Shown here piece by piece: positions 8,441 to 17,647 of a DNA stretch of 64,000 nt. The notes below the pieces were generated by a model. It was not told the origin of the DNA and searched no databases. It was given only the letters and a program-made list of their open reading frames with translations. This stretch comes from JABDQA01 sp963824415 (GTDB lineage Bacteria; Desulfobacterota; Desulfobulbia; Desulfobulbales; Desulfocapsaceae): NCBI GenBank assembly GCA_963824415.1, contig CAWGPM010000016.1, positions 36,227 to 100,226 on the forward strand. Reading direction: 5' to 3'. Both the position numbers and the translations under genes were made by a program. Position 1 is the first letter of the stretch. Each line of letters opens with the position of its first letter.

Positions 8441-9901
8441 ATGGCGACGCTGTCCCCCGTGTCGCTGGGGACAATAATTTCGGCTGGATTTCTGATTCTA
8501 CTGATCGTTCGTCAACTATCGCTGAAACGATTCGTTGAAGGTGCAGCTCTGCTCAAACAGCCTCAGCGAGCATTTCAACTCGAGTTTGCCATTTGTATCT
8601 GTGCCGCTATCCTCATCATTGCCTACCAGAACCGGATTTTGCATTTTCCAATAGAAAATTCCGGTTCAATGCTGATCGGGTGCATCGTTGCCGGGTTTTT
8701 CATAGGACTTGATTCCTCACTTGTTAAGGAAAGACAGGTCATTTTGAAAGCAGTTGAAATGAACAGGTACGAGGTTCAGCCTATAAAGTATTCTCCAATA
8801 ACGCGTAAGTTTACCCTGATTGCAGTTACCACTTTTGTCTTTATCTGCCTGATCTTGATTCTGGTTTTTACCCGCGACATCGAATGGCTGGCCAACACCG
8901 CCCAGGATGCCGAATCCATCATGAGCGCCCAGTTGTCTGTTGTCTACGAGATTCTTTTTATCATGGGCATCCTCATGGTGCTTGTTATCAATCTCATTAT
9001 TTCATACTCAAGAAACCTTAAACTCCTTTTCAACAATGAAACAGTCATTCTCGAAAAAGTCAGAAAGGGTGATTTAACCAGCAAGGTTCCTGTGGCCACG
9101 CAGGATGAATTCGGGGTAATCGCAGAGCACACAAACCACATGATCGATGGCCTCAGGCACCGTTTTGAGCTGATCCACTCCCTCAGACTTGCAGAAGAAG
9201 TTCAACAAAATCTTCTGCCGACGAAGAGCCCCTATCTGCAGGGCTACGATGTCAGTGGAACTTCGTTGTATTGTGATCAGACGGGTGGGGATTATTATGA
9301 CTATTTTCTTTTACCGAATGGCAAACTTGGTATCGTTGTAGCCGATGCATGCGGACATGGGGTTGGTGCCGCAATGCTAATGACCACGGTTCGGGCATTT
9401 TTGATTTCCGCCGTTGAAGACTATACCGACCCCGCGCGCCTGATGAATCATATCAACAAACTGATCGCCAGAGACTGCGCCTCGAGCGGCAGTTTTACAA
9501 CGATGTTCTTTCTGGAAATTGACCCGGAGGAGGGGGCTTTGAGGTGGATCAGGGCTGGACATGAACCGCCATTGCTCTATCAGAAGCATTTGGGACAGGT
9601 CACAAAGCTCTATGGTGATGGCATCGTGCTTGGTATCGATGAGTCGTACATTTTTGAAACTGAAGTTTCAGATAATATCCAACCAGGGGATATCATTTTA
9701 ATAGGTACCGACGGCATCTATGAAACTCGAAATAAGGACAATAGCGGATTTGGCCAGGATAGCGTCAGCAGAATAATCGCACAACACTGCGACCAGCCGG
9801 CGGCGGCGATACAGGATGCACTGATGTCTGAGGTAAGAAATTTCCGCGGCTCCGAAAATCAGGAGGACGATATTACCCTCGTGGTAATCAAAGTGAAATA
9901 G
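8441..9901 (+). CDS. membrane HAMP-SpoIIE (PPM-type) serine phosphatase
   Basis: A 486-residue RsbU-like sensor phosphatase. The N-terminal part has four to five hydrophobic segments, with an unusually large membrane region and little extracytoplasmic domain. A HAMP-like linker lies near residues 195-245 and the SpoIIE/PP2C domain at 260-486. Metal-binding acidic residues are seen at GGD (Asp284), VADACGHG (Asp302), GTDGIYE (Asp424) and the terminal EDDITLVV. Such enzymes dephosphorylate STAS-domain anti-anti-sigma factors in partner-switching pathways. No anti-sigma kinase or STAS antagonist is adjacent, so its partner is elsewhere. A GGAGGG lies rather far (about 15 bases) upstream of the chosen ATG, so the start is moderately certain. 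Confidence 0.9.
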   Translation: MATLSPVSLGTIISAGFLILLIVRQLSLKRFVEGAALLKQPQRAFQLEFAICICAAILIIAYQNRILHFPIENSGSMLIGCIVAGFFIGLDSSLVKERQVILKAVEMNRYEVQPIKYSPITRKFTLIAVTTFVFICLILILVFTRDIEWLANTAQDAESIMSAQLSVVYEILFIMGILMVLVINLIISYSRNLKLLFNNETVILEKVRKGDLTSKVPVATQDEFGVIAEHTNHMIDGLRHRFELIHSLRLAEEVQQNLLPTKSPYLQGYDVSGTSLYCDQTGGDYYDYFLLPNGKLGIVVADACGHGVGAAMLMTTVRAFLISAVEDYTDPARLMNHINKLIARDCASSGSFTTMFFLEIDPEEGALRWIRAGHEPPLLYQKHLGQVTKLYGDGIVLGIDESYIFETEVSDNIQPGDIILIGTDGIYETRNKDNSGFGQDSVSRIIAQHCDQPAAAIQDALMSEVRNFRGSENQEDDITLVVIKVK

Positions 9902-9972
9902 CACCCAGATTCCTGCCGGGTTTAATTATATATTTCGGTATTTTTCCGTTTTTTCCGGTCAGTCGTCGGCCC

Positions 9973-9989
9973 CCGCCTGCAGCAGGCGG
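9973..9989. other. perfect short inverted repeat between genes
   Basis: CCGCCTGC and GCAGGCGG separated by one base, 70 bases after the phosphatase stop. No T-run follows directly, so its role as terminator is uncertain. Confidence 0.35.
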
Positions 9990-10141
9990 CTTGAGCCAGT
10001 TTGGGGCCTGTCTGCTCAATGCCCGATAAAATTTCTTTCTCTATGTCTACCTCAGTTGATGAGTTGAAATTGTTAAGTCTCACTCTATTTTACCGATGAT
10101 TTATCTATTATTGATCAGTTAGACACGCTAAATAATTCCAA

Positions 10142-11719
10142 ATGAATTGTCTGAAGATCACAGGGGCGAAAGCTCGATGGTTGAGCCTGATGGTTCTGCT
10201 GAGCTGCTGTTTGGCAGCTCTCTTTCTGTTGTCCAGTTGTGCGTCCCTGCCGCCCCGGCCCGATTTGGGTTTTGAAGCGGCGCTGCCGCCTGCTGAACGT
10301 GGTGCGCTGGCTGATCTGGGAGGTCGATTCAAAGACGAGAATGGTCCCGAGGTATCAGGTTTTCGTCTGCTGATCAATTCAAGAGAGGCCTTCCAGGCCC
10401 GTCTGGCTCTAATCGACCTGGCGACCCGTTCGATCGATCTGCAGTATTTTATCTGGAAGGGGGATGAAGCGGGAACGCTGCTCTTTGACCGCCTGCTTAA
10501 GGCCGCCGACCGCGGGGTCCGGGTCCGGATAATCGTCGATGATTTCGGACTTGCCACTTCAACCAGACGATTGTCGGCTTATAACTCCCATCCAAATCTG
10601 GAACTCAGAATTTTCAACCCGAACCCGTCCCGGGACTACCTGATCGCCGGGTTTATGCACTTTCTGGCCGGTTTCCAGGAACTCAACCGACGCATGCACA
10701 ACAAGCTGATGATCGTCGACAGCCAGGCCCTGGTTGCCGGTGGAAGAAACATCGGCAACGAATATTTCGGCCTGGGTGAAAAGTTTAATTTTATCGACGT
10801 CGATGTGTTGAGCATCGGTGCTGTGATCAAAGAGAGTTCGAATGCTTTTGATCACTACTGGAATGACAACGCGGTGTATCCGGTCAGCGGATGGGGGCTG
10901 AAAGTGCCGGAGAACAGACTTGCGGACCTGCGGCGCGAACTTCAGGAAGCTCTCGATGAGGCCGAGGCCGAGTTGAACGCGACGCTGCTGGGCAATTTAG
11001 ATAACCGGAGCTGGCTCGAAGATCTGGAGCAATCGCTGAGTAAAGGATCCGCACACTTTCTGCAGGATGACCCTGTGCAGATAGAGGGCAGAGACTATCG
11101 TCTGGTTGATATGATTTCTTATTTTTCAGCCCCAATTGAGACTGAGTTTCTTATGTCATCTCCGTATCTGATACCGGTCGGAGACTCTTTGCAGAACATA
11201 CGGCAGGAGGTTAAAAAGGGCGTTGAGGTGAGGATCCTGACCAATTCACTTTCCTCAACCAACCACACGCTGGTCAACAGTCACTATCAAAAGTATCGAG
11301 GCCCCATACTCAATACCGGTGCCGAGTTGCATGAGTTCAGGAATCAACCGTCGGCTGCAGTGCGCAATTACGCGGATACAGCCCCCCACGCAGCGCCGTT
11401 CATTTCGCTGCATGCCAAGGTGCTGGTTGCCGACCGGCGCAGGTGCTTTATCGGTTCACTCAATTTTGACCCGAGAGCAATCGTGATAAACTCGGAAAAC
11501 GGACTGCTCATCGAGTCGGTTGAACTGGCCACGAAAATGACCGAGTTCCTATCCGAGATAATGAATCCGGAAAATGCCTGGCGGCTCAGCTACGGCCCAA
11601 AAGGCACGATTCAATGGATGTCCAGCGAAAAAACGCTGACCAGTCAACCGGCCCGCGGCGTTTTCCAGAGCTTCAGCGATTTTTTCGGCAGGTTCCTGCC
11701 GGTGGAAAGCCAGCTCTAG
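10142..11719 (+). CDS. phospholipase D / cardiolipin synthase-like lipoprotein
   Basis: A 525-residue protein of the ClsC/YmdC type. A lipoprotein signal is visible (hydrophobic stretch ending LLSSCAS, lipobox Cys near residue 37). There are two HKD catalytic motifs: MHNKLMIVD (His186, Lys188, Asp193) and LHAKVLVAD (His424, Lys426, Asp431), each followed by a GG(R)N or GSLNFD block. Two HKD motifs form one active site; relatives make cardiolipin from phosphatidylethanolamine or phosphatidylglycerol at the membrane. The companion gene ymdB, usual for clsC in enterobacteria, is absent. It is monocistronic and convergent with yceI. Confidence 0.88.
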   Translation: MNCLKITGAKARWLSLMVLLSCCLAALFLLSSCASLPPRPDLGFEAALPPAERGALADLGGRFKDENGPEVSGFRLLINSREAFQARLALIDLATRSIDLQYFIWKGDEAGTLLFDRLLKAADRGVRVRIIVDDFGLATSTRRLSAYNSHPNLELRIFNPNPSRDYLIAGFMHFLAGFQELNRRMHNKLMIVDSQALVAGGRNIGNEYFGLGEKFNFIDVDVLSIGAVIKESSNAFDHYWNDNAVYPVSGWGLKVPENRLADLRRELQEALDEAEAELNATLLGNLDNRSWLEDLEQSLSKGSAHFLQDDPVQIEGRDYRLVDMISYFSAPIETEFLMSSPYLIPVGDSLQNIRQEVKKGVEVRILTNSLSSTNHTLVNSHYQKYRGPILNTGAELHEFRNQPSAAVRNYADTAPHAAPFISLHAKVLVADRRRCFIGSLNFDPRAIVINSENGLLIESVELATKMTEFLSEIMNPENAWRLSYGPKGTIQWMSSEKTLTSQPARGVFQSFSDFFGRFLPVESQL

Positions 11720-11836
11720 ATATTTTATCCCGGGGCTCATGGCGTGCAGCAGGCCTCAGGTTCGGCCAGCCAGCAGTTGTCAGCAGCCACCCCTGCCCAA
11801 GTCAGGTGCAAGATCCAGGCAGAGGCGGCGGTTGTA

Positions 11837-12433
11837 TTATTTAGTGCTCAACACCTCTAGGCTGACAAAGATTTCAACATCCTTGCCCACCACCCCCATA
11901 TCATAAAACTTGCCGGTGCCGACACCATGGGCCAGCCGGTCGATGGTAACCGTGCCGTTAAAACCGGCAACCTCGGTTCCCTTTTTGGCCGGATGTTCCT
12001 TGATGCCGACGAGCTGCAGCGGCAGGGTAAGATCATAGCTCTTGTCCTTGATAATCAGCGTACCGGCCACGTTGTAGATGCCGCCGCCGGCGTCGCTGAT
12101 GGCTTTAGATTCAAAGCGCATCTTGGGGAACGTGCCGGCATCGAAGAAATCGGCCGAGATCAGGTGTTTGTCGCGTTTGGAAATATTGGTGTCGATCGAA
12201 TCGACCGTAATGTCGAAGATGAAACTGCTGCCGGCCAGATCAGCCGGATCGAAGTTGATCTGTGCCTCGAATTCGTTGAAATGGCCGCGCACTTTGGAAA
12301 AAATGTGGTCGATGCTGAAGTAGATGGCGGCATGTGCCTTGTCTATCTCCCAGGCTCTCGCAGCGCCGAAGGCGGCGGAAGCTGCCGTGAGCAGCATGAC
12401 GATTGTCAGTACAATATTTCTTATGGTTTTCAT
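11837..12433 (-). CDS. yceI: YceI family periplasmic lipid-binding-like protein
   Basis: A 198-residue secreted lipocalin-like protein: signal peptide at residues 1-24, then a YceI domain beginning WEIDKAHAAIYFSIDHIFSK and including the typical FDITVDSIDTN and DKHLISADFFD blocks. YceI folds bind isoprenoids or fatty acyl chains in the periplasm. The ATG at 12433 overlaps the stop of the upstream cytochrome gene as ATGA and has GGGAGA seven bases before it, so I prefer it to the longer frame. YceI next to a cytochrome b561-type protein is a recurrent arrangement (yceI-yceJ), supporting a shared redox or quinone-related role. Confidence 0.9.
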   Translation of the reverse strand: MKTIRNIVLTIVMLLTAASAAFGAARAWEIDKAHAAIYFSIDHIFSKVRGHFNEFEAQINFDPADLAGSSFIFDITVDSIDTNISKRDKHLISADFFDAGTFPKMRFESKAISDAGGGIYNVAGTLIIKDKSYDLTLPLQLVGIKEHPAKKGTEVAGFNGTVTIDRLAHGVGTGKFYDMGVVGKDVEIFVSLEVLSTK

Positions 12434-13128
12434 AGGATGTCTCCCTGTGGTTGGTCTTGCTTGATGGTTTGAACGCGGTATCCCGGCCATTTATTGACCA
12501 GGACCCAGATTATCAGCCCCGCCGTCAGTCCAAGCACCAGCACCCGCAACAGCAGGTGCTCGAAGGACTCGCTGACGAACAGGACGTGGATCACAGCCAG
12601 AAGCAGGATCAGGTAGCCCAGCGCTCTGTGAAACATGCGCCATATTCGGTAGTTCAGCCTTAGCGCATTGCGGAAAACAGAAACAATTGCGGTCACAACG
12701 ATTAACAGCAGCAGCGCCGCACCAACCATCTCCGGCCAGTGTTTTTTACCGATGGGCAGGTTGGCTATTCCTTCCGGGACCAGGATCAGCAGGGCATGAC
12801 TGCAGGCCAGAACCGTGATAAACATGCCATTGACCTGATGATATCTCAGCAGATTTACAGCTCCAAAAACCCCTTCCAGGTATGATCCCCGCACAGACAG
12901 CACGATTTGCAGAAAGATCAGCATGAGGGCGGCCAGGCCGATGAACTGCCCGCTTTTAAGCAGGATTTTGTCGAGCCCGAATTTATACCAGAGGGTCGTG
13001 GTCTCGTAATAGAATGGAATCGAGAATACGCCCAGCAGCAGCAGAACGAAGCCGGCACTGAGCAGGACCCGGTGGGCCGCTGCGCTCATTTCCGAAAATT
13101 GTTTTTTTGCAGCAGGTGATCGTTTCAT
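12430..13128 (-). CDS. cytochrome b561 / ferric reductase-like transmembrane protein
   Basis: A 232-residue membrane protein with six hydrophobic segments. Histidines that could bind two hemes are visible in RYHQVNG, CSHALL, MFHRALGY and VIHVLF, two pairs on adjacent helices, as in the ferric-reductase-like transmembrane domain. There is no flavin or NAD domain, so electrons must come from a quinol or a partner. It is translationally coupled to yceI (4-base ATGA overlap). An upstream ribosome site is not striking. It probably carries electrons across the inner membrane for a periplasmic acceptor; the acceptor is unknown. Confidence 0.82.
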   Translation of the reverse strand: MKRSPAAKKQFSEMSAAAHRVLLSAGFVLLLLGVFSIPFYYETTTLWYKFGLDKILLKSGQFIGLAALMLIFLQIVLSVRGSYLEGVFGAVNLLRYHQVNGMFITVLACSHALLILVPEGIANLPIGKKHWPEMVGAALLLLIVVTAIVSVFRNALRLNYRIWRMFHRALGYLILLLAVIHVLFVSESFEHLLLRVLVLGLTAGLIIWVLVNKWPGYRVQTIKQDQPQGDIL

Positions 13129-13300
13129 CGCCCGGCATCCACCTCAACTTTTCACCATTGTTCATGCCACAGTGTAGTAGTTTACTTCTGGCTCAGACTA
13201 TTTTAACGGCGCTTACAATAGTCAAATAAAAAGCGGGCAAGCCGCAGGATGAAGTGAGCCTGCAGAAGAGAGAGAACAGGGTTGCAGCGATCGCCCTCAG

Positions 13301-15157
13301 CTACGCTTCAGGGTTGCCGCCGGCCCAGGCGTTATCGATTTCTTCCATATCTCCAGCCATGTCCAGCGTGATCAGTTCTTCGAGTTCTTCATTGTGCTTC
13401 CGGTACATGGTGGCGTAATTCTCACGGTCTTCGCGGTTGATCCGGTAGAGTTCAGGTAAGGTTTCCTCATCCTTTTTCCTGAACAGGCGCATGAGTCGAT
13501 AGGCTTCATAAGGCGGGAATCCAAGAAGCTGAAGGGCATCACAGCCGAGCGACAGGGCGCTGCCGAATGTTTCACGGCGCAGGGTGGCAACATCGAGGTC
13601 CATCAGGTCATAAGCTGCAGCCCGGTCGGCAGCGTTTGCAGCTATTTTCAGGTGCGGATAGTGCTTGCGGGCGAGCTTAACCAGCTGCCGTGCTTTGTCC
13701 ACGTCCCCGATGGTGATGATCAACAATTCGGCTTCTGCCGCTCCGGCGGCTTCCAGCAGGTCAAGACGGGTGATGTCGCCGTAGTAGACTTCAAACCCGA
13801 ACCTTCTGAGGACCTCAACATTACCTGCATCGTGATCCAGAATGACCGGTTTGATGCCGGCGGAAATGAGCAGCCTGCCGAGATCCGTTCCGAGCCTGCC
13901 GAAGCCGGCCAGAATGACTCTATGACCTTGCGTTTCGATGGCATCGGTATCTCTTGCCTCGCTTTCCTCCGGATGTTTTCGGCCGATCATTTTTTCATGC
14001 AGCAGGAAAAAGAGCGGGGTCAGAAACATCGATATCGCCACCGCCGAGATAAGCGGGGCAATCACCTGATCAGGCAGCACGCCGCTGCTTTTGGAGAACT
14101 GGAAGAGCACAAAGGCAAATTCACCGCCCTGGGCCAAGGCAAGAGAGAACAGGGGCCGTTCCCGTTTTGTCATCCTGAAAATGAAAGCGGTGATCATCAA
14201 CACCGCCCATTTGCAGCCGATCAGAAGGATAACCAGCCCTATGATCAGAAGTATCTCGCTGCCGATAAGGGTGAAATTGAGACTTGCTCCGACCGAGATA
14301 AAGAAAATACCGAGCAGAAGTCCCTTGAACGGTTCAATATCGCTTTCCAACTCATGCCGGTACTCACTGTCGGCCAGGACTACGCCGGCCAGAAAGGTGC
14401 CCAGCGCCGGTGACAGGCCAACAACCGTCATCAGCAGGGAAATACCGACCACCAGACCGAGAGCTGCGGCTACGAAGATCTCACGCACACGGGTTGCGGC
14501 GATGGCTCGAAAGATAGGTCGGGCGGCAAATTTGCCGACAAAAAATACCAGCAGGATGGCCAGCAGCGTCATCAGGATGCGCAGATACCCGGGCAGTGCG
14601 GCAAAATCGAAGAGCGCCGAGGGATGATGGCCGCCGTCAGCCAGGGGCAGAGTGGCCAGCAGCGGCAGGACGGCAAGTATCGGTATGACGGCCAGGTCCT
14701 GGAAGAGCAGGACCGAAAAAATCGACCGGCCCGGCGCCGTGTTCATCAAGCCTTTTTCGCGCAGGGTCTGAAGCACGATTGCCGTTGAGGAAAGCGACAG
14801 CGTCAGACCGATGGCCACTGCCTGCTCCCAGGGCAGAAACAGCCCTGCTAGGGCTGCTGCAAAGGCGCCGGTCAGCAGGACCTGGAATCCACCCATACCG
14901 AGAATCGGTACCCGCATCTGCCAGAGCAGCGAAGGCTGCAACTCGAGACCCACCAGAAAAAGCATCATCACCACGCCGAACTCGGTGAAATGCATCACTT
15001 CCTCGATATCTCCGATCAGCGACAGGCCGAAGGGGCCGATAACAATGCCCGCAATAAGATAGCCCAGCACGGAGCCCAGGCCGAATTTTTTGGCCAGGGG
15101 CACCGCAATGGATGCTGCGGCCAGAAAGACGAATAGTTGAAGCAGAAAGTGTTCCAT
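13301..15157 (-). CDS. KefB/KefC-like cation:proton antiporter with RCK domain
   Basis: A 618-residue CPA2 antiporter. About twelve membrane segments fill residues 1-385; the conserved SSTAIVLQ and ALGTFLAGVVLADSEYR blocks are present. A TrkA-N/RCK Rossmann domain begins with HRVILAGFGRLG near residue 410, followed by an acidic C-terminal tail. Kef proteins release K+ (with H+ entry) under electrophile stress and are gated by glutathione and nucleotides. The gene follows the KefG-like gene after two bases, the classical pairing, which strongly supports a Kef role. The tail after the RCK domain is rich in Glu and Arg. Confidence 0.92.
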   Translation of the reverse strand: MEHFLLQLFVFLAAASIAVPLAKKFGLGSVLGYLIAGIVIGPFGLSLIGDIEEVMHFTEFGVVMMLFLVGLELQPSLLWQMRVPILGMGGFQVLLTGAFAAALAGLFLPWEQAVAIGLTLSLSSTAIVLQTLREKGLMNTAPGRSIFSVLLFQDLAVIPILAVLPLLATLPLADGGHHPSALFDFAALPGYLRILMTLLAILLVFFVGKFAARPIFRAIAATRVREIFVAAALGLVVGISLLMTVVGLSPALGTFLAGVVLADSEYRHELESDIEPFKGLLLGIFFISVGASLNFTLIGSEILLIIGLVILLIGCKWAVLMITAFIFRMTKRERPLFSLALAQGGEFAFVLFQFSKSSGVLPDQVIAPLISAVAISMFLTPLFFLLHEKMIGRKHPEESEARDTDAIETQGHRVILAGFGRLGTDLGRLLISAGIKPVILDHDAGNVEVLRRFGFEVYYGDITRLDLLEAAGAAEAELLIITIGDVDKARQLVKLARKHYPHLKIAANAADRAAAYDLMDLDVATLRRETFGSALSLGCDALQLLGFPPYEAYRLMRLFRKKDEETLPELYRINREDRENYATMYRKHNEELEELITLDMAGDMEEIDNAWAGGNPEA

Positions 15158-15159
15158 GA

Positions 15160-15768
15160 TCAGGGGCTCTCGATGGCGCTGTTCAGGTCGCTGTTCAGAT
15201 AGTGGTCCTTGCGGACTTTTGCCAGATTGAGGGTTTCATCGCGCAGGGCGATGACCGCCCGCCGGTAGTCCTCGGCAAAGCTGTTGATCCGGTTTTCCGG
15301 CAATCCCCGGTGAATGCCGAGAACCGCGAACGGTGGCAGCCACTGCATACGGCACAGGTTGGCGGTTGCCCGAAAGGGTGAGGTCAGCTCATGGATCGTG
15401 AAATGATTAGTACCCCGTTTTCGGTAGCTCGCATCGTCACCACCGGCTGTCAGGGCCTGCAGCAGGTACTTGCCTTCAAGCGCCCGTCCTTCAGAGCCAT
15501 AGGCCCAGCCATGCTGCAATACCAGGTCCAGCCATTCCTTGATGATAGAGGGCGTGGAATACCAATAGAAGGGGTGCTGAAAGATGATAATGTCGTGTTC
15601 TTCGCAGCGATTCTGCTCTTGTTCGACATCGATAAGAAAATCAGGATAATGTGCGTACAAGTCATGAAACGTAACATTGTCCAGGTGCTCGACACCGCGT
15701 CGCAGAGCCGTATTGATGACCGAACGTGATATCTTCGGGTGGGCAAAGAGGATAAGTACTTTTTTCAT
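15160..15768 (-). CDS. KefG/KefF-like NAD(P)H oxidoreductase, Kef accessory subunit
   Basis: A 202-residue flavodoxin-like NAD(P)H dehydrogenase. It begins MKKVLILFAHP and has the FQHPFYWYSTPSIIKEWLDLVL block typical of the KefF/KefG/MdaB group, then HGWAYG and a GRALEGK motif. In E. coli such proteins sit on the Kef antiporter and are needed for full activity, besides reducing quinones. The start at 15768 (Met 25 of the open frame) gives the family N-terminus. The kef antiporter ATG follows the stop by two bases, so the two subunits are made from one message. Confidence 0.9.
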   Translation of the reverse strand: MKKVLILFAHPKISRSVINTALRRGVEHLDNVTFHDLYAHYPDFLIDVEQEQNRCEEHDIIIFQHPFYWYSTPSIIKEWLDLVLQHGWAYGSEGRALEGKYLLQALTAGGDDASYRKRGTNHFTIHELTSPFRATANLCRMQWLPPFAVLGIHRGLPENRINSFAEDYRRAVIALRDETLNLAKVRKDHYLNSDLNSAIESP

Positions 15769-15802
15769 AGAAATCTTTTGACGCCAAAGCCTTGAGATAG
15801 AC

Positions 15803-16942
15803 TCAGATAAAGCGCTGCATGATGGTCTGGATGACCTCATCCATGTTGTCCGGGGTTATTCCGTGCGCTTTGCAGACCGTCAGCACCGAGTCGCGCAGCC
15901 GTGGGTCATTGAGGTCCGCCAGGTGCGACATGCGGTTGCTCCTCCTGCCGATGCAGAAAATCATCTGCTTTTCCGGGTCGAGGGCCAGGAACTCATCGAG
16001 GCTGTCGAGCATCTTCTGCCGGTCGCCGGGCAGTTGGCCGTCGATCTCATGAAACAGGTTCAGGATGTGATCGCTGCGTATCGCGCTGGTGATGCCCGTG
16101 AGTGATCCGAGGAAATGGCGCAGTTCACGGGCCGTGTCGACTTCACCCAGTTTATTGAATTCACCCGCTTCATACTGGGCGGTGAGCGGCGCTGAGCCGG
16201 GCAGGGCCAAACTGCGCAGCCTGATGAAATCGGGATTGATCTGGTTCAGTGCATCTGCCGTTTCAGCGGCATGCTCGCCTGAGAGCTTTTTCCCGCCGAG
16301 CCCGGGCATGAAATATTCGGACAATTCCATACCGGCACGCTTCACTTTCTGGCCGGCCAGAATCTGGGTCTTTTTATCCACCCCTTTTTTAACCATTTTC
16401 AGTACCGTATCTGATCCGGACTCCATACCGATATGGATACGGTTCAGGCCCGCCTCGGCCATCTGCTGCAGGTGTTCGTCGCTGATCCGGGCGATGGTGC
16501 GGGAGCGACCATAGGAGGTGATTCGCTCCACCATCGGAAAACTGGTGCTGAGATGCTTGAGGATGTTAATGAGATCGAGCGGTTTGATTATCAGGGAGTT
16601 GCCGTCCTGCAGGAAGATCGACTTCATGCCGCCGGCCACGAAATGATAGGCCGCCTGAAAGGCCGCTTCGTCGCTCAGAGCCGCCCGGTTGAAATCTCCA
16701 TAGCGGGCAGGCCCTGTCCGCCTGGCCAGAAGGATCTGCTCGACACACTCCTTCACGGTGTCGATGTCTCTGAGCACATGGGCAACCGGCCGCAGGCTGA
16801 AGGTTTCTCTTTTGTAGACTGGGCAGAACGTACAGCGGTTCCAGGGACAGTTTCTGGTTATCCTGATTAACAGACTGGCCGCTTCGCTAGGCGGACGGAT
16901 AGGGCCCTGCTCAAAACCCTGGTATGGTTCGGGCTGTTTCAT
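15803..16942 (-). CDS. radical SAM protein with C-x4-C-x2-C cluster motif
   Basis: A 379-residue radical SAM enzyme. The cluster motif is RNCPWNRCTFCPVYK (Cys32, Cys37, Cys40), a C-x4-C-x2-C spacing rather than the canonical C-x3-C-x2-C. The rest of the barrel is recognisable (SYGRSRTIARIS, NRIHIGMESGSD near residue 170, MPGLGG). Related proteins are widespread in anaerobes and lack an assigned substrate. It lies just upstream of the KefG-like gene on the same strand (35-base gap), which may reflect an operon. The C-terminus (KAHGITPDNMDEVIQ) looks like a small helical domain found in this family. Confidence 0.85.
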   Translation of the reverse strand: MKQPEPYQGFEQGPIRPPSEAASLLIRITRNCPWNRCTFCPVYKRETFSLRPVAHVLRDIDTVKECVEQILLARRTGPARYGDFNRAALSDEAAFQAAYHFVAGGMKSIFLQDGNSLIIKPLDLINILKHLSTSFPMVERITSYGRSRTIARISDEHLQQMAEAGLNRIHIGMESGSDTVLKMVKKGVDKKTQILAGQKVKRAGMELSEYFMPGLGGKKLSGEHAAETADALNQINPDFIRLRSLALPGSAPLTAQYEAGEFNKLGEVDTARELRHFLGSLTGITSAIRSDHILNLFHEIDGQLPGDRQKMLDSLDEFLALDPEKQMIFCIGRRSNRMSHLADLNDPRLRDSVLTVCKAHGITPDNMDEVIQTIMQRFI

Positions 16943-17082
16943 ATGCTCAAGTTAAGCACCGCGATTTATTTTCAGAGACATCTCGAAACTAAGTACGTCT
17001 GCTTTGATTAAATAACTATTTTACCGCACATTGCAACGCACCAGCAGATCTGCTCGGCCTGGAGGCCTGATGTTCATCCTGC

Positions 17083-17110
17083 TTGACAACCACATTGTGG
17101 TATGTATTAT
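17083..17110 (+). promoter_or_regulatory. sigma70-type promoter with an operator-like palindrome between -35 and -10
   Basis: TTGACA at 17083-17088, a 16-base spacer and TATTAT at 17105-17110. The spacer starts with ACCACATTGTGGT (17089-17101), a perfect 6-bp inverted repeat around one base, well placed for repression. The promoter faces the small genes at 17135 and 17355. Confidence 0.5.
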
Positions 17111-17134
17111 ATTGAACTAGACACCAGGCACCCT

Positions 17135-17281
17135 ATGCCACCCCCAAATACAGACCTGTCCGAGGCGATCACTTACTGCAATCGCAAAGTCAAAGGCACT
17201 AGCCTTGTCCGTATCTTTCGGCACACGCTGTCTGGCGGTTATCATCGTGAGATGCTTAAGCAGCAGGAATCGATTCCATAA
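17135..17281 (+). CDS. possible 48-residue peptide, unknown
   Basis: A short frame (MPPPNTDLSEAITYC... ending KQQESIP) starts about 18 bases after the expected start of the transcript from the promoter at 17083. No strong ribosome site is seen and no family is recognised. It may only be leader sequence for the gene at 17355. Confidence 0.25.
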   Translation: MPPPNTDLSEAITYCNRKVKGTSLVRIFRHTLSGGYHREMLKQQESIP

Positions 17282-17354
17282 TCGTTTTTCCGCTATATTT
17301 CGTCTCACCGTTAACCGTCTTTGAAGCGATATATAATTATTTGCGAGGCAAGCA

Positions 17355-17612
17355 ATGAAAAGTAACATTTCTCAACCCGAATACGGTCCGTCCCACTGGG
17401 ATATCGATCTGTCTTTCGATCTCGATCTCAGTTTCTCAGAATACCTGCTTATCGGAGCCTATCTGCTCTTCTGCGCACCGGCTTTGCTGCTGGTAGATTG
17501 TGTGAATTATTGTTACTGCGGGCTTAAAAACCTTTTCAATCAGGAGAAACAGCCCGAGACGTCAGGTGGAGCCCGGGTGGGAATACTGGCGAGTATTACA
17601 AAACTGTTTTGA
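17355..17612 (+). CDS. small membrane protein, unknown
   Basis: An 85-residue protein with a polar, Asp-rich N-terminus (a stretch of alternating Asp and Leu/Phe at residues 16-28), one or two hydrophobic segments (about residues 30-55) containing the cysteine cluster VDCVNYCYCG, and a short charged tail. A GAGG ribosome site lies ten bases upstream of the ATG. I do not recognise a family. It could be transcribed from the promoter at 17083, which would leave a leader of about 240 bases. An inverted repeat (GATTGAA ... TTCAAATC) after the stop may be a terminator shared with the convergent esterase gene. Confidence 0.5.
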   Translation: MKSNISQPEYGPSHWDIDLSFDLDLSFSEYLLIGAYLLFCAPALLLVDCVNYCYCGLKNLFNQEKQPETSGGARVGILASITKLF

Positions 17613-17647
17613 AGGATTGAAAACGCGGAACAAACGCTCCGTTCAAA

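Noticed and set aside
17117..17368. Open minus-strand frame of 83 residues
   Set aside because: Overlaps the promoter leader and the small plus-strand frames; no start signal or recognisable motif.
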